Source of the DNA: Bacteroidetes bacterium UBA1952
GTDB lineage: Bacteria > Bacteroidota > Bacteroidia > Chitinophagales > Chitinophagaceae
Reading direction: 5' to 3'
DNA: 19,298 nt
Assembly (NCBI GenBank): GCA_002336725.1
Contig: DDEO01000219.1
Coordinates: 1-19,298, forward strand
Shown here: in pieces, positions 1-6,978 of the stretch
Numbering within the stretch: the first letter of the stretch is position 1
Layout of the letters: every line of letters starts with the position of its first letter
Made by a program: the position numbers and the translations under genes
Notes under the pieces: model-generated
Database searches by the model: none
Seen by the model: the letters and a program-made list of their open reading frames with translations, nothing else
Told to the model about the DNA's origin: nothing

Positions 1-22
1 TTTTCCGGAAATTTCCGGAAAA
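1..22. repeat. Tandem doublet of the TTTCCGGAAA palindrome
   Basis: Two abutting copies of TTTCCGGAAA (2-11 and 12-21) make a perfect 22-bp palindrome. An identical 22-bp copy lies at 15438-15459. It sits beyond the 3' end of the polyprenyl synthase gene and runs to the window edge, so what lies to its left is not visible. It belongs to the window-wide TTTCCGGAAA family. No adjacent T-run marks it as a canonical terminator. Confidence 0.9.
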
Positions 23-86
23 CCACACGACTTTTTTATTTTTCCAGAGAATCCAGAAACAAGAAATAACGGTAGAAGCCGCAGGC

Positions 87-152
87 TCCAATGCCCGAAG
101 GGCGTCCAATTCTCCAATTTGCGAAGCAAGTCCAATAGCGAAGCTTTCCAAT
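87..152. repeat. Degenerate TCCAAT / CGAAG intergenic array
   Basis: TCCAAT occurs five times (87-92, 105-110, 113-118, 131-136, 147-152). CGAAG-containing spacers lie at 96-100, 121-126 and 137-143. A small hairpin GCCC-GAA-GGGC occupies 93-103. The array ends just before the stop codon of the minus-strand polyprenyl synthase, so it lies in that gene's 3' untranslated region. Purifying coding signal is absent in all frames. Function is unknown; it looks like a decayed interspersed repeat. Confidence 0.6.
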
Positions 153-156
153 TCGC

Positions 157-1110
157 CTAATGCTTCCGGTTCAACAACATAGCCGTCAGTTCGCGCAGGG
201 CTTCTTTGCGCGTGCTGATGACGGCCACTTCTTCGAGCGCCTGCATGGCTTTTTGGGAATAGATTTCCACCTGTTCGCGGCAGGCGGTCTTTGCGCCACA
301 GTCTTCAAACAACTGGCTTATGGCGGCTACCTTTTCATCTGAAACGGGCTGGCCATAAAGCGCCGAATAGCCTTCGCAATCCTGCTGCATAGCCGTCAGG
401 TGCAGAAATGTTTTTTTGCCGCTGCGGATGTCGCCGCCCGGTTTTTTGCCGGTAACGGCCCCATCGCCGAAAGCATCCAGATAATCGTCCTGAAGCTGAA
501 AGGCAATGCCGAGCGCCTCGCCGAATTGATAGAGTTTATCGGCAGAATGGGCCGAAGCGCCGCCCAGCAGCGCACCCATTTTGAGCGCACAACCCAGCAG
601 CACCGAAGTTTTGAGCCGTATCATTTCGATATAATCGACTACCGTTACATCGCTGCGCTGCTCAAAATCCATATCGAGTTGCTGCCCTTCGCACACTTCC
701 AGCGCGGTTTGATTAAACACCGTTAAAAGCGGTTGCAAAGGCTTTTTGATATGGCCCAGTTGCTCGTAGGCGAGGATACAAAGCGCGTCGCCGCCGAGAA
801 TGGCAGACGTCGAGCCGTATTTCTCGTGGAGCGTGGGTTTTCCCCGACGCAGCGGCGAGCCGTCCATGATGTCATCGTGAACGAGGGTGAAATTGTGGAA
901 GATTTCAATCGCGTTGGCCGCGTGCCAGGCATCATTGGTGAGCGGGGCAAAAAGCTCGGCGGCCATCAGGCACAAGACCGGGCGCACGCGCTTGCCGCCG
1001 AGGGCCAGAAAATACCGAATTGGCTCGTAGAGGGTTTCGGGGCGGCGGGTGTCGGCGGGCATCGGCAGCCGCTTTTCAAAAAGAGCGGCAAGGGTGGCAA
1101 ACGTCTGCAT
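157..1110 (-). CDS. Short-chain polyprenyl diphosphate synthase (FPP/GGPP synthase type)
   Basis: This is a trans-isoprenyl diphosphate synthase, which condenses isopentenyl diphosphate onto allylic diphosphates in the cytosol and feeds quinone, undecaprenyl and haem O side-chain synthesis. The 317-residue length is normal for the family. Visible motifs are GGKRVRP at 38-44, the first Asp-rich motif DDIMD at 79-83 followed by SPLRRG (85-90), KT at 167-168, FQLQDDYLD at 204-212 carrying the second Asp-rich motif, and KPGGDIRSGKKT at 223-234. The first motif is DDxxD without the two-residue insertion of IspA-type FPP synthases. Residue -5 from it is Phe (F74), which in this family usually limits the product to C15-C20; product length is therefore inferred. 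A weak -7-like box (TACCTTCG, 1127-1134) lies just upstream. The neighbouring farnesyl-using ctaB is a plausible consumer. Confidence 0.93.
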   Translation of the reverse strand: MQTFATLAALFEKRLPMPADTRRPETLYEPIRYFLALGGKRVRPVLCLMAAELFAPLTNDAWHAANAIEIFHNFTLVHDDIMDGSPLRRGKPTLHEKYGSTSAILGGDALCILAYEQLGHIKKPLQPLLTVFNQTALEVCEGQQLDMDFEQRSDVTVVDYIEMIRLKTSVLLGCALKMGALLGGASAHSADKLYQFGEALGIAFQLQDDYLDAFGDGAVTGKKPGGDIRSGKKTFLHLTAMQQDCEGYSALYGQPVSDEKVAAISQLFEDCGAKTACREQVEIYSQKAMQALEEVAVISTRKEALRELTAMLLNRKH

Positions 1111-1126
1111 GGAGAAAAGAGCGCGG

Positions 1127-1134
1127 CGAAGGTA
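1127..1134 (-). promoter_or_regulatory. Weak TAnnTTTG-like -7 box for the polyprenyl synthase
   Basis: On the minus strand the sequence is TACCTTCG, one mismatch from the Bacteroidota TAnnTTTG box, and it lies 16 nt upstream of the ATG at 1110. The same TACY-type box recurs upstream of ricT, ctaB and serA in this window. No good -33 TTTG was found at the usual distance, so this is tentative. Confidence 0.25.
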
Positions 1135-1168
1135 AGGCGGGCCTTCGTGGCGGATAAAAACCGGCGAA

Positions 1169-1223
1169 TTTTCCGGAAAACAGCGGCGATTTTCCGGAGA
1201 ATGGGAACTGATGTTTCCGGAAA
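1169..1223. repeat. Cluster of three TTTCCGGAAA-type palindromes between divergent genes
   Basis: The divergent spacer between the polyprenyl synthase (minus) and the small ORF at 1318 (plus) carries TTTTCCGGAAAA at 1169-1180, the variant TTTCCGGAGA at 1191-1200, and TTTCCGGAAA at 1214-1223. The spacing of about 22 bp, then 23 bp, puts the centres roughly two helical turns apart. This could let a dimeric protein bind cooperatively, but that is inference. It is the only cluster of this family placed between two divergent start codons. Confidence 0.8.
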
Positions 1224-1317
1224 TATTTTCTGCCTTCCCGACAACGACACCTTTTGGCGCGTTCGGGTGGCATTTTTGAAGTATTCCGTTTCAAAAACCG
1301 CTAAAACCCAAAACCTT

Positions 1318-1620
1318 ATGAACGCCAACCCCTACCGCGAAACCTTGCAGGAAACCCTGGAAAAACTGGTAAAGATGCGCAGCGAAGTCTTTGACTGCCT
1401 GCTGCAACTCTCCGTTACCGGCGAGCTGAAGGAATGGGCCGACGCCGTGCCGGTCGGCGAATGCTTTACGTTTTCCAAAGAGCTTTTTGCCGCCTGCGAC
1501 GACGCCAACCTGCAAATACTGGTGCGCCTGCTCAACCGCATCGAGCAAACCGCCGATTCGCTTTGTAATATTAACGCGTTGGATTTTCCGGGGGAAAGTG
1601 TGGATAAGGAAAGGGAATAG
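1318..1620 (+). CDS. Small hypothetical protein (100 aa)
   Basis: I do not recognise the family. The ORF starts at ATG 1318 (protein begins MNANPYRETLQETLEKLVKM), encodes 100 residues and is acidic and predicted helical with no signal peptide or membrane segment. It reads as a soluble helical bundle: regular leucines, many Glu/Asp/Lys, one Trp, four Cys. The frame stays open far upstream, but that part is antisense to the polyprenyl synthase, so the ATG at 1318 is preferred. It ends at TAG 1618-1620, convergent with RNase R, with a terminator-like hairpin between them. No clear promoter or ribosome binding site was found. The composition is more protein-like than the opposite-strand frames, but a chance ORF remains possible. 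Confidence 0.55.
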   Translation: MNANPYRETLQETLEKLVKMRSEVFDCLLQLSVTGELKEWADAVPVGECFTFSKELFAACDDANLQILVRLLNRIEQTADSLCNINALDFPGESVDKERE

Positions 1621-1657
1621 AATGTATGGCGGCTGCTAAAAGGGATGCCAAGTGGCT

Positions 1658-1672
1658 GCGGTGTGTCCCTAC
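1658..1672 (+). repeat. GCGGYGTGTCCCTAC motif, copy 1
   Basis: This 15-mer matches 14 of 15 bases of 10137-10151. Both copies lie in spacers between convergent genes. Here the left half of the hairpin that surrounds the other copy is missing, so it looks like a truncated remnant of the same element. Confidence 0.45.
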
Positions 1673-1724
1673 GACAGGAGATGCAAAATTGCTGCGCTTG
1701 ACCCGGCACAATTTTTCTCTAAAC

Positions 1725-1765
1725 AAAAAGGGTGTTGTTTTTCCGGAAAACAACACCCTTTTTTT
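1725..1765. terminator. Bidirectional terminator with a TTTCCGGAAA loop, between the small ORF and RNase R
   Basis: The stem AAAAAGGGTGTTG (1725-1737) pairs perfectly with CAACACCCTTTTT (1751-1763). The enclosed 13 nt (1738-1750) contain TTTTCCGGAAAA with one extra T, so the helix can extend almost to the centre. It lies 2 nt past the RNase R stop codon (minus strand) and about 105 nt after the plus-strand ORF at 1318. T-rich stretches flank it on both strands, as expected for an intrinsic terminator serving both convergent genes. This is the clearest terminator in the window and it incorporates the window-wide palindrome. Confidence 0.85.
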
Positions 1766-1766
1766 G

Positions 1767-3893
1767 CTACTTTTCTTTCTTTTTGCGCCCCGCCGGCTTC
1801 GCCGCCACTTCCGTTTTCGGCGTTCGAGATGTTTTCGGCTTTTCAGCGGTGTTTTTCACTCCTTTAGCTTCCTTCGGCGGTTTCGACTCTTTGGCAGGTT
1901 TCAGCGTTTTCGGCGTTTTGGGCTGCTGTGCTACCGCCACCAATGCATAGTCAATCGTGCGGCTTTTCAAGCTGGCATCCAGCACTTTCACCCGCACAGC
2001 GTCGCCCACGCGGAAGGTCATGCGGGTGTAGCGGCCTACGAGGGCATATTCGCCTTCGGGCAATTCAAACTGGTCGATACTGGCCAGCTCGTTGATGCTC
2101 ACCATGCCCTCACACTTGGTATCCACCGTCTCGGCCCAGAAGCCAAAGGCGGAAACGCCGCTCACCACTGCGTCGAACTCGTCGCCGATGAACTGACGCA
2201 TATACTCTACCTGTTTGTATTTGTTGGCATCGCGCTCCGCCTGCATCGCGGCGCGCTCGCGCTCCGAGCAATGGCGGCACTTCTGCTCCAGGCCCTTTGC
2301 CGGCGAAATTTCATTTTCTAATACCTGCGCCAGAATACGGTGGACCATCACATCGGGATAGCGGCGAATGGGCGAGGTGAAATGGCAGTAATCTTCAAAA
2401 CCCAGTCCGTAATGGCCAATGTTTTCGGTGGTGTAAACGGCCTTCGCCATCGTGCGGATGCCGAGGCTTTCCAGCACGTGCTGCTCTGGCTTTCCCTGCA
2501 CCGCCTTCAACATCTGGTTGAAGGATTTGGCAATGGTTTGTGGCGTGCTGCGGTCAAATTTATAACCATAGCGGGCGGCAAAAGCGGCAAACATTTCCAG
2601 CTTGGCCTCGTCGGGCTGGTCGTGAACGCGATATGGAAAGGGCAGCGGCTTGTCTTTGTAGGTGATTTCGCTCACATGGTGCGCCACGGTGCGGTTGGCC
2701 AGCAGCATAAACTCTTCAATGAGTTGGTGGGCTTCCTTGCTTTCCTTTACGACCACAGCGATGGGCCGGGCCGCTTCGTCGAGCACAAAGCGCACTTCCT
2801 GCGACGAGAAGTTAATAGCGCCTTTCTTAAAACGCTCGGCCCGCAGGGATTGCGCAATGCTGTTGAGCGTGCGAATCACGTCTTCGTGGTCGTTGTTGCC
2901 GCCTTCAATCACGTCCTGCACTTCTTCGTAGGTAAAACGGCGGGCGCTTCGGATGACGGTGCGGCCCAGCCAGTAATCTTTTACTTTTCCTTTTTTATCC
3001 AGCTGAAAAACAGCGGAGAAGGCATATTTGTCTTCGTTGGGCCGGAGCGAACACAGCTCGTTGCTCAGCCGTTCGGGCAGCATCGGCAGCACGCGGTCGG
3101 GCAGATAAACAGAGGTAGCGCGGTGGTAGGCTTCCTTGTCGAGGGCCGAATCCGGTTCCATAAAATGCGCTACATCGGCAATGTGAACGCCGATTTCAAA
3201 AGAGCCGTCTTTGTGGGCTACAAAAGAAATCGCGTCGTCGAAATCTTTAGCATCCACCGGGTCGATGGTGAGGGTGAGTATTTTCCGGAAATCGCGGCGT
3301 TTGCGCAGTTCGTCCGGGTCGATATGCTCGTTGTAGCGGGCAGCTTCTTCGAGCACTTCGTCGGGGAACGACAGCGGGAAGCCGGCTTCCATCAAGAGAT
3401 CCTGCATCGCTTTTTCGTTGAGCGAATCGCCGGTGGTGATGCGCACCACTTCGCCCACCGGGTTTTTCTTTTTCTCGGCCCAGTCCACCACGCGCACCAC
3501 TACGCGGTCGCCGTCCACCGCATTATTCAGCAGGTGGAGCGGCACGAAGATATCCACGTTCATTTCGGGCGCATCGGCAATAAAGAAGGCAAAATGTTCT
3601 TTCACCTCTACCCTGCCGCTGAACTCGCTTTGCTTGTGGCGGGTAATTTCTTTAATGGTGCCTTCCTGCCGACCACTGCGGCCCACTTTGGTGATGGCCA
3701 CAACGACTTCGTCGCCGTTGAGTGCGCCGTGCAGGTTTTCGCGGTGCACGAGGATGTCGCGCTCCTGCCCCACCACGGTTACGAAGCCCATGCCGGCACG
3801 GGTAATTTCCAGAATGCCTTTAAAAGTATGGAAGGAATGGCTGCCTTTTCTGGCGTTTTTGTCTTTTTTGGAATGCTGATTTCTACCGCCCAT
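1767..3893 (-). CDS. rnr: Ribonuclease R (RNase II/R family 3'-5' exoribonuclease)
   Basis: RNase R degrades structured RNA processively from the 3' end and works in mRNA decay and rRNA quality control in the cytosol. The 708-residue protein shows, in order: a basic N-terminus, OB/cold-shock domains (about 20-150), the RNB catalytic domain (about 200-540) and an S1 domain (about 565-650). The catalytic Asp quartet is visible in TIDPVDAKDFDDA as D211, D217, D219 and D220, with the same spacing as in E. coli RNase R. The segment YCHFTSPIRRYPDVMVHR, typical of the RNB domain, is also present. The last 53 residues (656-708) form a Lys/Pro/Ala-rich tail, probably disordered and RNA-binding. A strong hairpin terminator follows. 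One TTTCCGGAAA palindrome (3282-3291) lies inside the gene and encodes Phe-Arg-Lys at 202-204. RicT lies 264 bp upstream on the same strand. Confidence 0.97.
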   Translation of the reverse strand: MGGRNQHSKKDKNARKGSHSFHTFKGILEITRAGMGFVTVVGQERDILVHRENLHGALNGDEVVVAITKVGRSGRQEGTIKEITRHKQSEFSGRVEVKEHFAFFIADAPEMNVDIFVPLHLLNNAVDGDRVVVRVVDWAEKKKNPVGEVVRITTGDSLNEKAMQDLLMEAGFPLSFPDEVLEEAARYNEHIDPDELRKRRDFRKILTLTIDPVDAKDFDDAISFVAHKDGSFEIGVHIADVAHFMEPDSALDKEAYHRATSVYLPDRVLPMLPERLSNELCSLRPNEDKYAFSAVFQLDKKGKVKDYWLGRTVIRSARRFTYEEVQDVIEGGNNDHEDVIRTLNSIAQSLRAERFKKGAINFSSQEVRFVLDEAARPIAVVVKESKEAHQLIEEFMLLANRTVAHHVSEITYKDKPLPFPYRVHDQPDEAKLEMFAAFAARYGYKFDRSTPQTIAKSFNQMLKAVQGKPEQHVLESLGIRTMAKAVYTTENIGHYGLGFEDYCHFTSPIRRYPDVMVHRILAQVLENEISPAKGLEQKCRHCSERERAAMQAERDANKYKQVEYMRQFIGDEFDAVVSGVSAFGFWAETVDTKCEGMVSINELASIDQFELPEGEYALVGRYTRMTFRVGDAVRVKVLDASLKSRTIDYALVAVAQQPKTPKTLKPAKESKPPKEAKGVKNTAEKPKTSRTPKTEVAAKPAGRKKKEK

Positions 3894-4157
3894 AAGAGAG
3901 TTTTAGAGAGAAGGTGTAAGGTCGGGCTTATTTCCGGGATTTAAAACCCGCATGTGCATTCCCACCTATAAAAACCGTTCTTTGGGAAGGATTTCGCACC
4001 GGATTTAACCGAATGGTAATGGCAACCCTTTCCGCGAATGACGCGAGGCGCTCTAACACCTCGCTGACCGATAGCGCCCTTTCAGGGCTTGTTTTCTTGT
4101 AGTTCTGTTTTCTTGTGTTCCTGTTTTCCTGGATTCTTGCGCTCTTTGGTGCCTGGG
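3894..4157. other. Intergenic spacer between RNase R and RicT with small hairpins
   Basis: I see no gene or tRNA in this 264-bp spacer. It contains a hairpin GCGAGG...CCTCGC (4043-4048 with 4059-4064), a tight hairpin GCCCT-TTC-AGGGC (4076-4088), and then a degenerate run of TGTTTTCTTG-like units (about 4088-4135). The second hairpin plus T-rich tail resembles a plus-strand terminator, but no plus-strand gene precedes it. On the minus strand it would lie in the RicT 3' region. The AATCCAG/AAGAAA wording of the run resembles 50-67 near the window start. It looks like accumulated remnants of interspersed repeats. Confidence 0.5.
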
Positions 4158-5486
4158 CTATGGGCCTTTCTTTTCGGGCCTTGGGCGCGGTGGCCGAGGT
4201 GGGCGCGGGGCCTGCGGTTGCGGTGTATCTTTTTTGGCCTGCTGCTGCGGTGCGTCTTTCTTTGGCTGCGGCTTGGCGGGCTTTTCTGCTACCGGCTTTT
4301 TGACGGCAGGCGATTCCTTAGGGCTTGCAGCCGGCTGTTGCCGCCCGGCATCTTTTTTGGCTTTCTTGTGCTTTTTATTGTTGCGCTCCAGCGCCCGCAG
4401 CGACACCTGCCCTACGTCGTTCACAAAGCTGCTTTCCGGCGTTACCCCGTCGGCTTCGGTGGGTTTTTCCAATTCCACCGCACCCAGTTCTTCAGGGCGT
4501 TTCCCTTCTTTGTTGAGCGCCATGATTTCGCGCACCCGATCGAGGCTCAGTGGATACTGGCGCGAGGAGCCGGGCAATGTGTACCACATCAGATTCCGGA
4601 AAATATCCTTCTTCTGCAGGAAAGCAATGCCTTTTCCGACCTCCAGTTTTTCGGCACCGGTCGGGAAGGCACGCAGCGCATCCATATAAGTGTCCAGCTC
4701 ATAGTTGAGGCAGCACTTGAGGCGGCCACACTGCCCGGCCAGCTTCACCTGATTGATGCTCAGGTTTTGGTAGCGGGCTGCGCCGGTGTTTACTGCTTTA
4801 AAATCGGTGAGCCAGGTGCTGCAACACAGTTCGCGGCCACAGGAGCCAATGCCGCCCACCTTGCCGCTTTCCTGCCGTGCGCCGATTTGGCGCATCTCTA
4901 CCCGCGCCCGGAATTCGGTAGCGTAGGTTCGGATGATTTCCCGGAAATCAATGCGCTGTTCGGCGGTGTAATAGACAGTTACCTTCTTGCCGTCGGCCTG
5001 CATTTCTACTTCGGCGATTTTCATTTCCAGGCCCTGCTGGCGGGCTACGGCGCGACTGCGCACGAGCATATCCTGTTCGCGGGCTTTTTGCTCGTGATAC
5101 TGGCGCAGGTCGTCTTCGAGAGCGGGACGCATCATTTTTTTAAGATCCTGCTTTTCGTCCACACCGTGCTTTTTGAGCTGGAGTTTCACCAGTTCGCCGG
5201 TCAGCGAAACAGTTCCCACGTCAAAGCCGCTGGTGCCTTCGACCACCACCCAGTCGCCTTTCTCGTATATATAATCGCCGTTGTTGCGAAAAAAATCCTT
5301 CCGGCTTCCCTTGTTGAAGCTGATTTCCAGGATTGGGAAAGGCTGCCAGCCATCGTAGGTCGGCATATCGGCCAGCCAGTCATATACATTCAGCCTGTTG
5401 CACCCGCCCGAGCTACAGCCGCCGTTGCTTTTGCAACCAGCCGGCGTGCCGCCAGAGGTACGGGAGCTGCAAGTGCTACATCCCAT
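4158..5486 (-). CDS. ricT: PSP1-domain protein, RicT/YaaT-like Fe-S regulatory subunit
   Basis: This belongs to the PSP1 C-terminal domain family. In Bacillus subtilis the relative RicT (YaaT) joins RicA and RicF in an Fe-S complex that affects RNase Y-dependent RNA maturation; the role in Bacteroidota is not established. The 442-residue protein has a Cys-rich N-terminus (C3, C6, C18, C24, C29), a PSP1 core (about 50-330) and the paired motifs CGRELCC (C216, C221, C222) and CGRLKCC (C253, C258, C259), candidate cluster ligands. From about residue 355 it becomes a Lys/Pro/Gln-rich low-complexity tail. RicA and RicF are not in the window. holB lies upstream, matching the holB-yaaT proximity known in Firmicutes. 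RNase R lies downstream. A TACCTTTG box at 5565-5572 suggests its own promoter with a leader of about 70 nt. Confidence 0.9.
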   Translation of the reverse strand: MGCSTCSSRTSGGTPAGCKSNGGCSSGGCNRLNVYDWLADMPTYDGWQPFPILEISFNKGSRKDFFRNNGDYIYEKGDWVVVEGTSGFDVGTVSLTGELVKLQLKKHGVDEKQDLKKMMRPALEDDLRQYHEQKAREQDMLVRSRAVARQQGLEMKIAEVEMQADGKKVTVYYTAEQRIDFREIIRTYATEFRARVEMRQIGARQESGKVGGIGSCGRELCCSTWLTDFKAVNTGAARYQNLSINQVKLAGQCGRLKCCLNYELDTYMDALRAFPTGAEKLEVGKGIAFLQKKDIFRNLMWYTLPGSSRQYPLSLDRVREIMALNKEGKRPEELGAVELEKPTEADGVTPESSFVNDVGQVSLRALERNNKKHKKAKKDAGRQQPAASPKESPAVKKPVAEKPAKPQPKKDAPQQQAKKDTPQPQAPRPPRPPRPRPEKKGP

Positions 5487-5564
5487 AGTTATGTGATATT
5501 TATATAAACAACAAAACGACTATGCGTCGTCTGTTGGAATTGTTACAGAAGAAAACGAACCGAG

Positions 5565-5572
5565 CAAAGGTA
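5565..5572 (-). promoter_or_regulatory. -7 box (TACCTTTG) of a ricT promoter
   Basis: On the minus strand this reads TACCTTTG, a perfect match to the Bacteroidota TAnnTTTG element, followed by C as in many such promoters. It lies 78 nt before the ricT ATG at 5486. Transcription would begin near 5558 and give a leader of about 70 nt with a 5-bp hairpin. No clear -33 TTTG sits at the normal distance. It implies that ricT need not be co-transcribed with holB. Confidence 0.45.
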
Positions 5573-5732
5573 AGGTTCGGCGGGGTGCTGTGTTTGAGGA
5601 AAACGGGGTGGTTTTTTTTGGGGAAGCAGCCTACGAATCTGTTTCAGGAACGCGAATGCCGTATTAAGAAAGTGCTGCGGGCATTACTGCTACAGACCAC
5701 AGAGATTTTCAGCAAACGTTTTTATCCCCCCG

Positions 5733-5776
5733 AAACCTATAAGGTTTCAAAAACCTTATAGAGTTTTTCCGGAAAA
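5733..5776. repeat. CTATAAGGTTT hairpin plus TTTTCCGGAAAA palindrome
   Basis: CTATAAGGTTT (5737-5747), a CAA loop and AAACCTTATAG (5751-5761) form a perfect 11-bp stem. An alternative stem AAACCT-ATA-AGGTTT (5733-5747) overlaps it, so the RNA could switch between two folds. TTTTCCGGAAAA (5765-5776) follows 3 bp later. The element lies 30 bp beyond the holB stop codon. It lacks a T-run on the minus strand, so it is more like an interspersed repeat than a standard terminator, although it could still slow transcription. Confidence 0.75.
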
Positions 5777-5806
5777 CGCAGCGAGCCAACCGCTAAAGCC
5801 TGCCCG

Positions 5807-6949
5807 CTAAACCGATACCTGCCCCCTTGCAATCCGCATCAGCTGAATACTAAGCGCGTGAAGCTGGATTTTGGCATTGGCGTTGCCTTCGATGCAGTGG
5901 GCGGTGTGCGCCAGAGCTTCCGACATGGCCGAGATGCTCTCCACGCCTGTGCTTTTATGGCCCGCCAACCGGCGAATAAAATCGGCTTCTTCTGCCGGGA
6001 AGGGCAGCGGTGCGCCGGGTGCATAGTGCTGCACCAGCGCGGCCTGAAGCAGGTGCATGGCGTATTGCAAAAAAGCCTTTGCCCCCTCGCGCCCCTGCTT
6101 GGAAAGCTGCTCTGCAAAGCTGGTCAGGAAGATGCCTTTCCCGGTATAAAGTGCGTTGAACCAATCGCGAAATTGCGGAAACAGGTCTTCGCCACCGCCC
6201 TCGGCCAGCCGGATGGCTTCGCTAAAAGAGCCTTCGGCATTGATAGCAGCCAGACTTGCCGAGCGCGCATCCTGCGCAATGCCTTTTTGCTGCAAAGCAC
6301 CGCTGATGTCTTCCATACGCAACGGTGGCAGGCGAATGGTCTGTACGCGGCTCAGGATGGTGGGTAATATTTCTTCTGCCTCGCTGCCAATAAAAATCAG
6401 GTGAGTACCGGCGGGCGGCTCTTCGATGAGTTTCAGGAGCATATTACCCTCCTTTTGCAGGTATTCAGCACCCCAGAGAATCAGCACTTTCTTATCGCCC
6501 TCAAAGGGTTTCAGGTTCAGCTTCTCAATGATGCTGCGGCATTCGGCGGCGGGGATATTGCCTTGTTTATTGCCCGCCTCAATGTATTGAAGCCAGTTGT
6601 AGAGGTTGTCGTAGGCGTTTTGATGGATAAATTTCCGGAAATCCTTGCCAAAAACTTCGGCGGTAAGGTTGTCGCCTTTAATCCTTTCCGGCTTGATGAG
6701 CGGGTAAGAAAAGTGCAGGTCGGCGTGTTCGAGGCGCACTACTTTGCGGCAGGCCGGGCAGTGGCCGCAGGAATCTTCTTTCGATGGATTTTCACAAAAA
6801 AGATATTGCGCCAGGGCCAGCGCCAGCGGAATGCCGCCCGTGCCTTCGCGGCCCAGCAACAGCAGCGCGTGGGGCAACTTTCCCGACTGCACGGCGTGAA
6901 GAATACCTGCTTTGGCCGCCTGCTGGCCAACCACATCCCGGAATTGCAT
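5807..6949 (-). CDS. holB: DNA polymerase III subunit delta' (clamp-loader)
   Basis: Delta' is the stator subunit of the clamp loader that places the beta sliding clamp on DNA. The 380-residue protein begins at ATG 6949 (MQFRDVVGQQ); the frame is open 17 codons further upstream, but that extension would overlap the preceding gene and lacks the family start. Visible features are an AAA+ fold with a degenerate P-loop (GREGTGGI at 33-40, the Walker Lys replaced, as is normal for delta'), a Cys4 zinc module (C52, C61, C64, C67), LKLIEEPP at 172-179, and SR at 200-201 where the SRC motif lies. The degenerate P-loop separates it from DnaX. One TTTCCGGAAA copy (6632-6641) is inside the gene. DUF2147 lies 29 bp upstream on the same strand, so the two may share a transcript. 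Confidence 0.93.
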   Translation of the reverse strand: MQFRDVVGQQAAKAGILHAVQSGKLPHALLLLGREGTGGIPLALALAQYLFCENPSKEDSCGHCPACRKVVRLEHADLHFSYPLIKPERIKGDNLTAEVFGKDFRKFIHQNAYDNLYNWLQYIEAGNKQGNIPAAECRSIIEKLNLKPFEGDKKVLILWGAEYLQKEGNMLLKLIEEPPAGTHLIFIGSEAEEILPTILSRVQTIRLPPLRMEDISGALQQKGIAQDARSASLAAINAEGSFSEAIRLAEGGGEDLFPQFRDWFNALYTGKGIFLTSFAEQLSKQGREGAKAFLQYAMHLLQAALVQHYAPGAPLPFPAEEADFIRRLAGHKSTGVESISAMSEALAHTAHCIEGNANAKIQLHALSIQLMRIARGQVSV

Positions 6950-6978
6950 AAGTGTTTTCTTGGGGGGATTTCCTCGTT

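Larger units (their letters stand above)
5487..5806. other. 320-bp spacer between holB and ricT
   Basis: No convincing gene is present. A 79-codon plus-strand frame (5522-5761) is open, but its composition is not protein-like and it covers the ricT leader in antisense. Reading toward ricT (minus), the spacer holds the TTTTCCGGAAAA palindrome, a long AT-rich hairpin, the ricT -7 box and a small leader hairpin ACGAC-TATGC-GTCGT (5516-5530). The spacer is long for genes that are often tightly linked and could hold a lost gene, but no remnant could be translated from it. Confidence 0.55.

Noticed and set aside
733..1317. Upstream extension of the small plus-strand ORF at 1318
   Set aside because: The added codons are antisense to the polyprenyl synthase and its spacer, with Arg-rich content; the ATG at 1318 begins the protein-like part.
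2340..3944. 534-codon plus-strand ORF opposite RNase R
   Set aside because: It is antisense to a strongly supported RNase R gene; the peptide is His/Phe/Val-rich with no recognisable domain, a typical shadow of GC-biased codons.
4031..4090. tRNA-like cloverleaf in the RNase R-ricT spacer
   Set aside because: One GC-rich stem resembles an anticodon arm, but the TTC arm consensus and a paired acceptor stem are missing.
4089..5507. 472-codon plus-strand ORF opposite ricT
   Set aside because: Antisense to ricT, which has conserved Cys motifs; the plus-strand peptide has a low-complexity hydrophobic start and no family features.
5522..5761. 79-codon plus-strand ORF in the holB-ricT spacer
   Set aside because: It lies antisense to the ricT promoter and leader, runs into the hairpin repeat, and shows no recognisable family or start signal.
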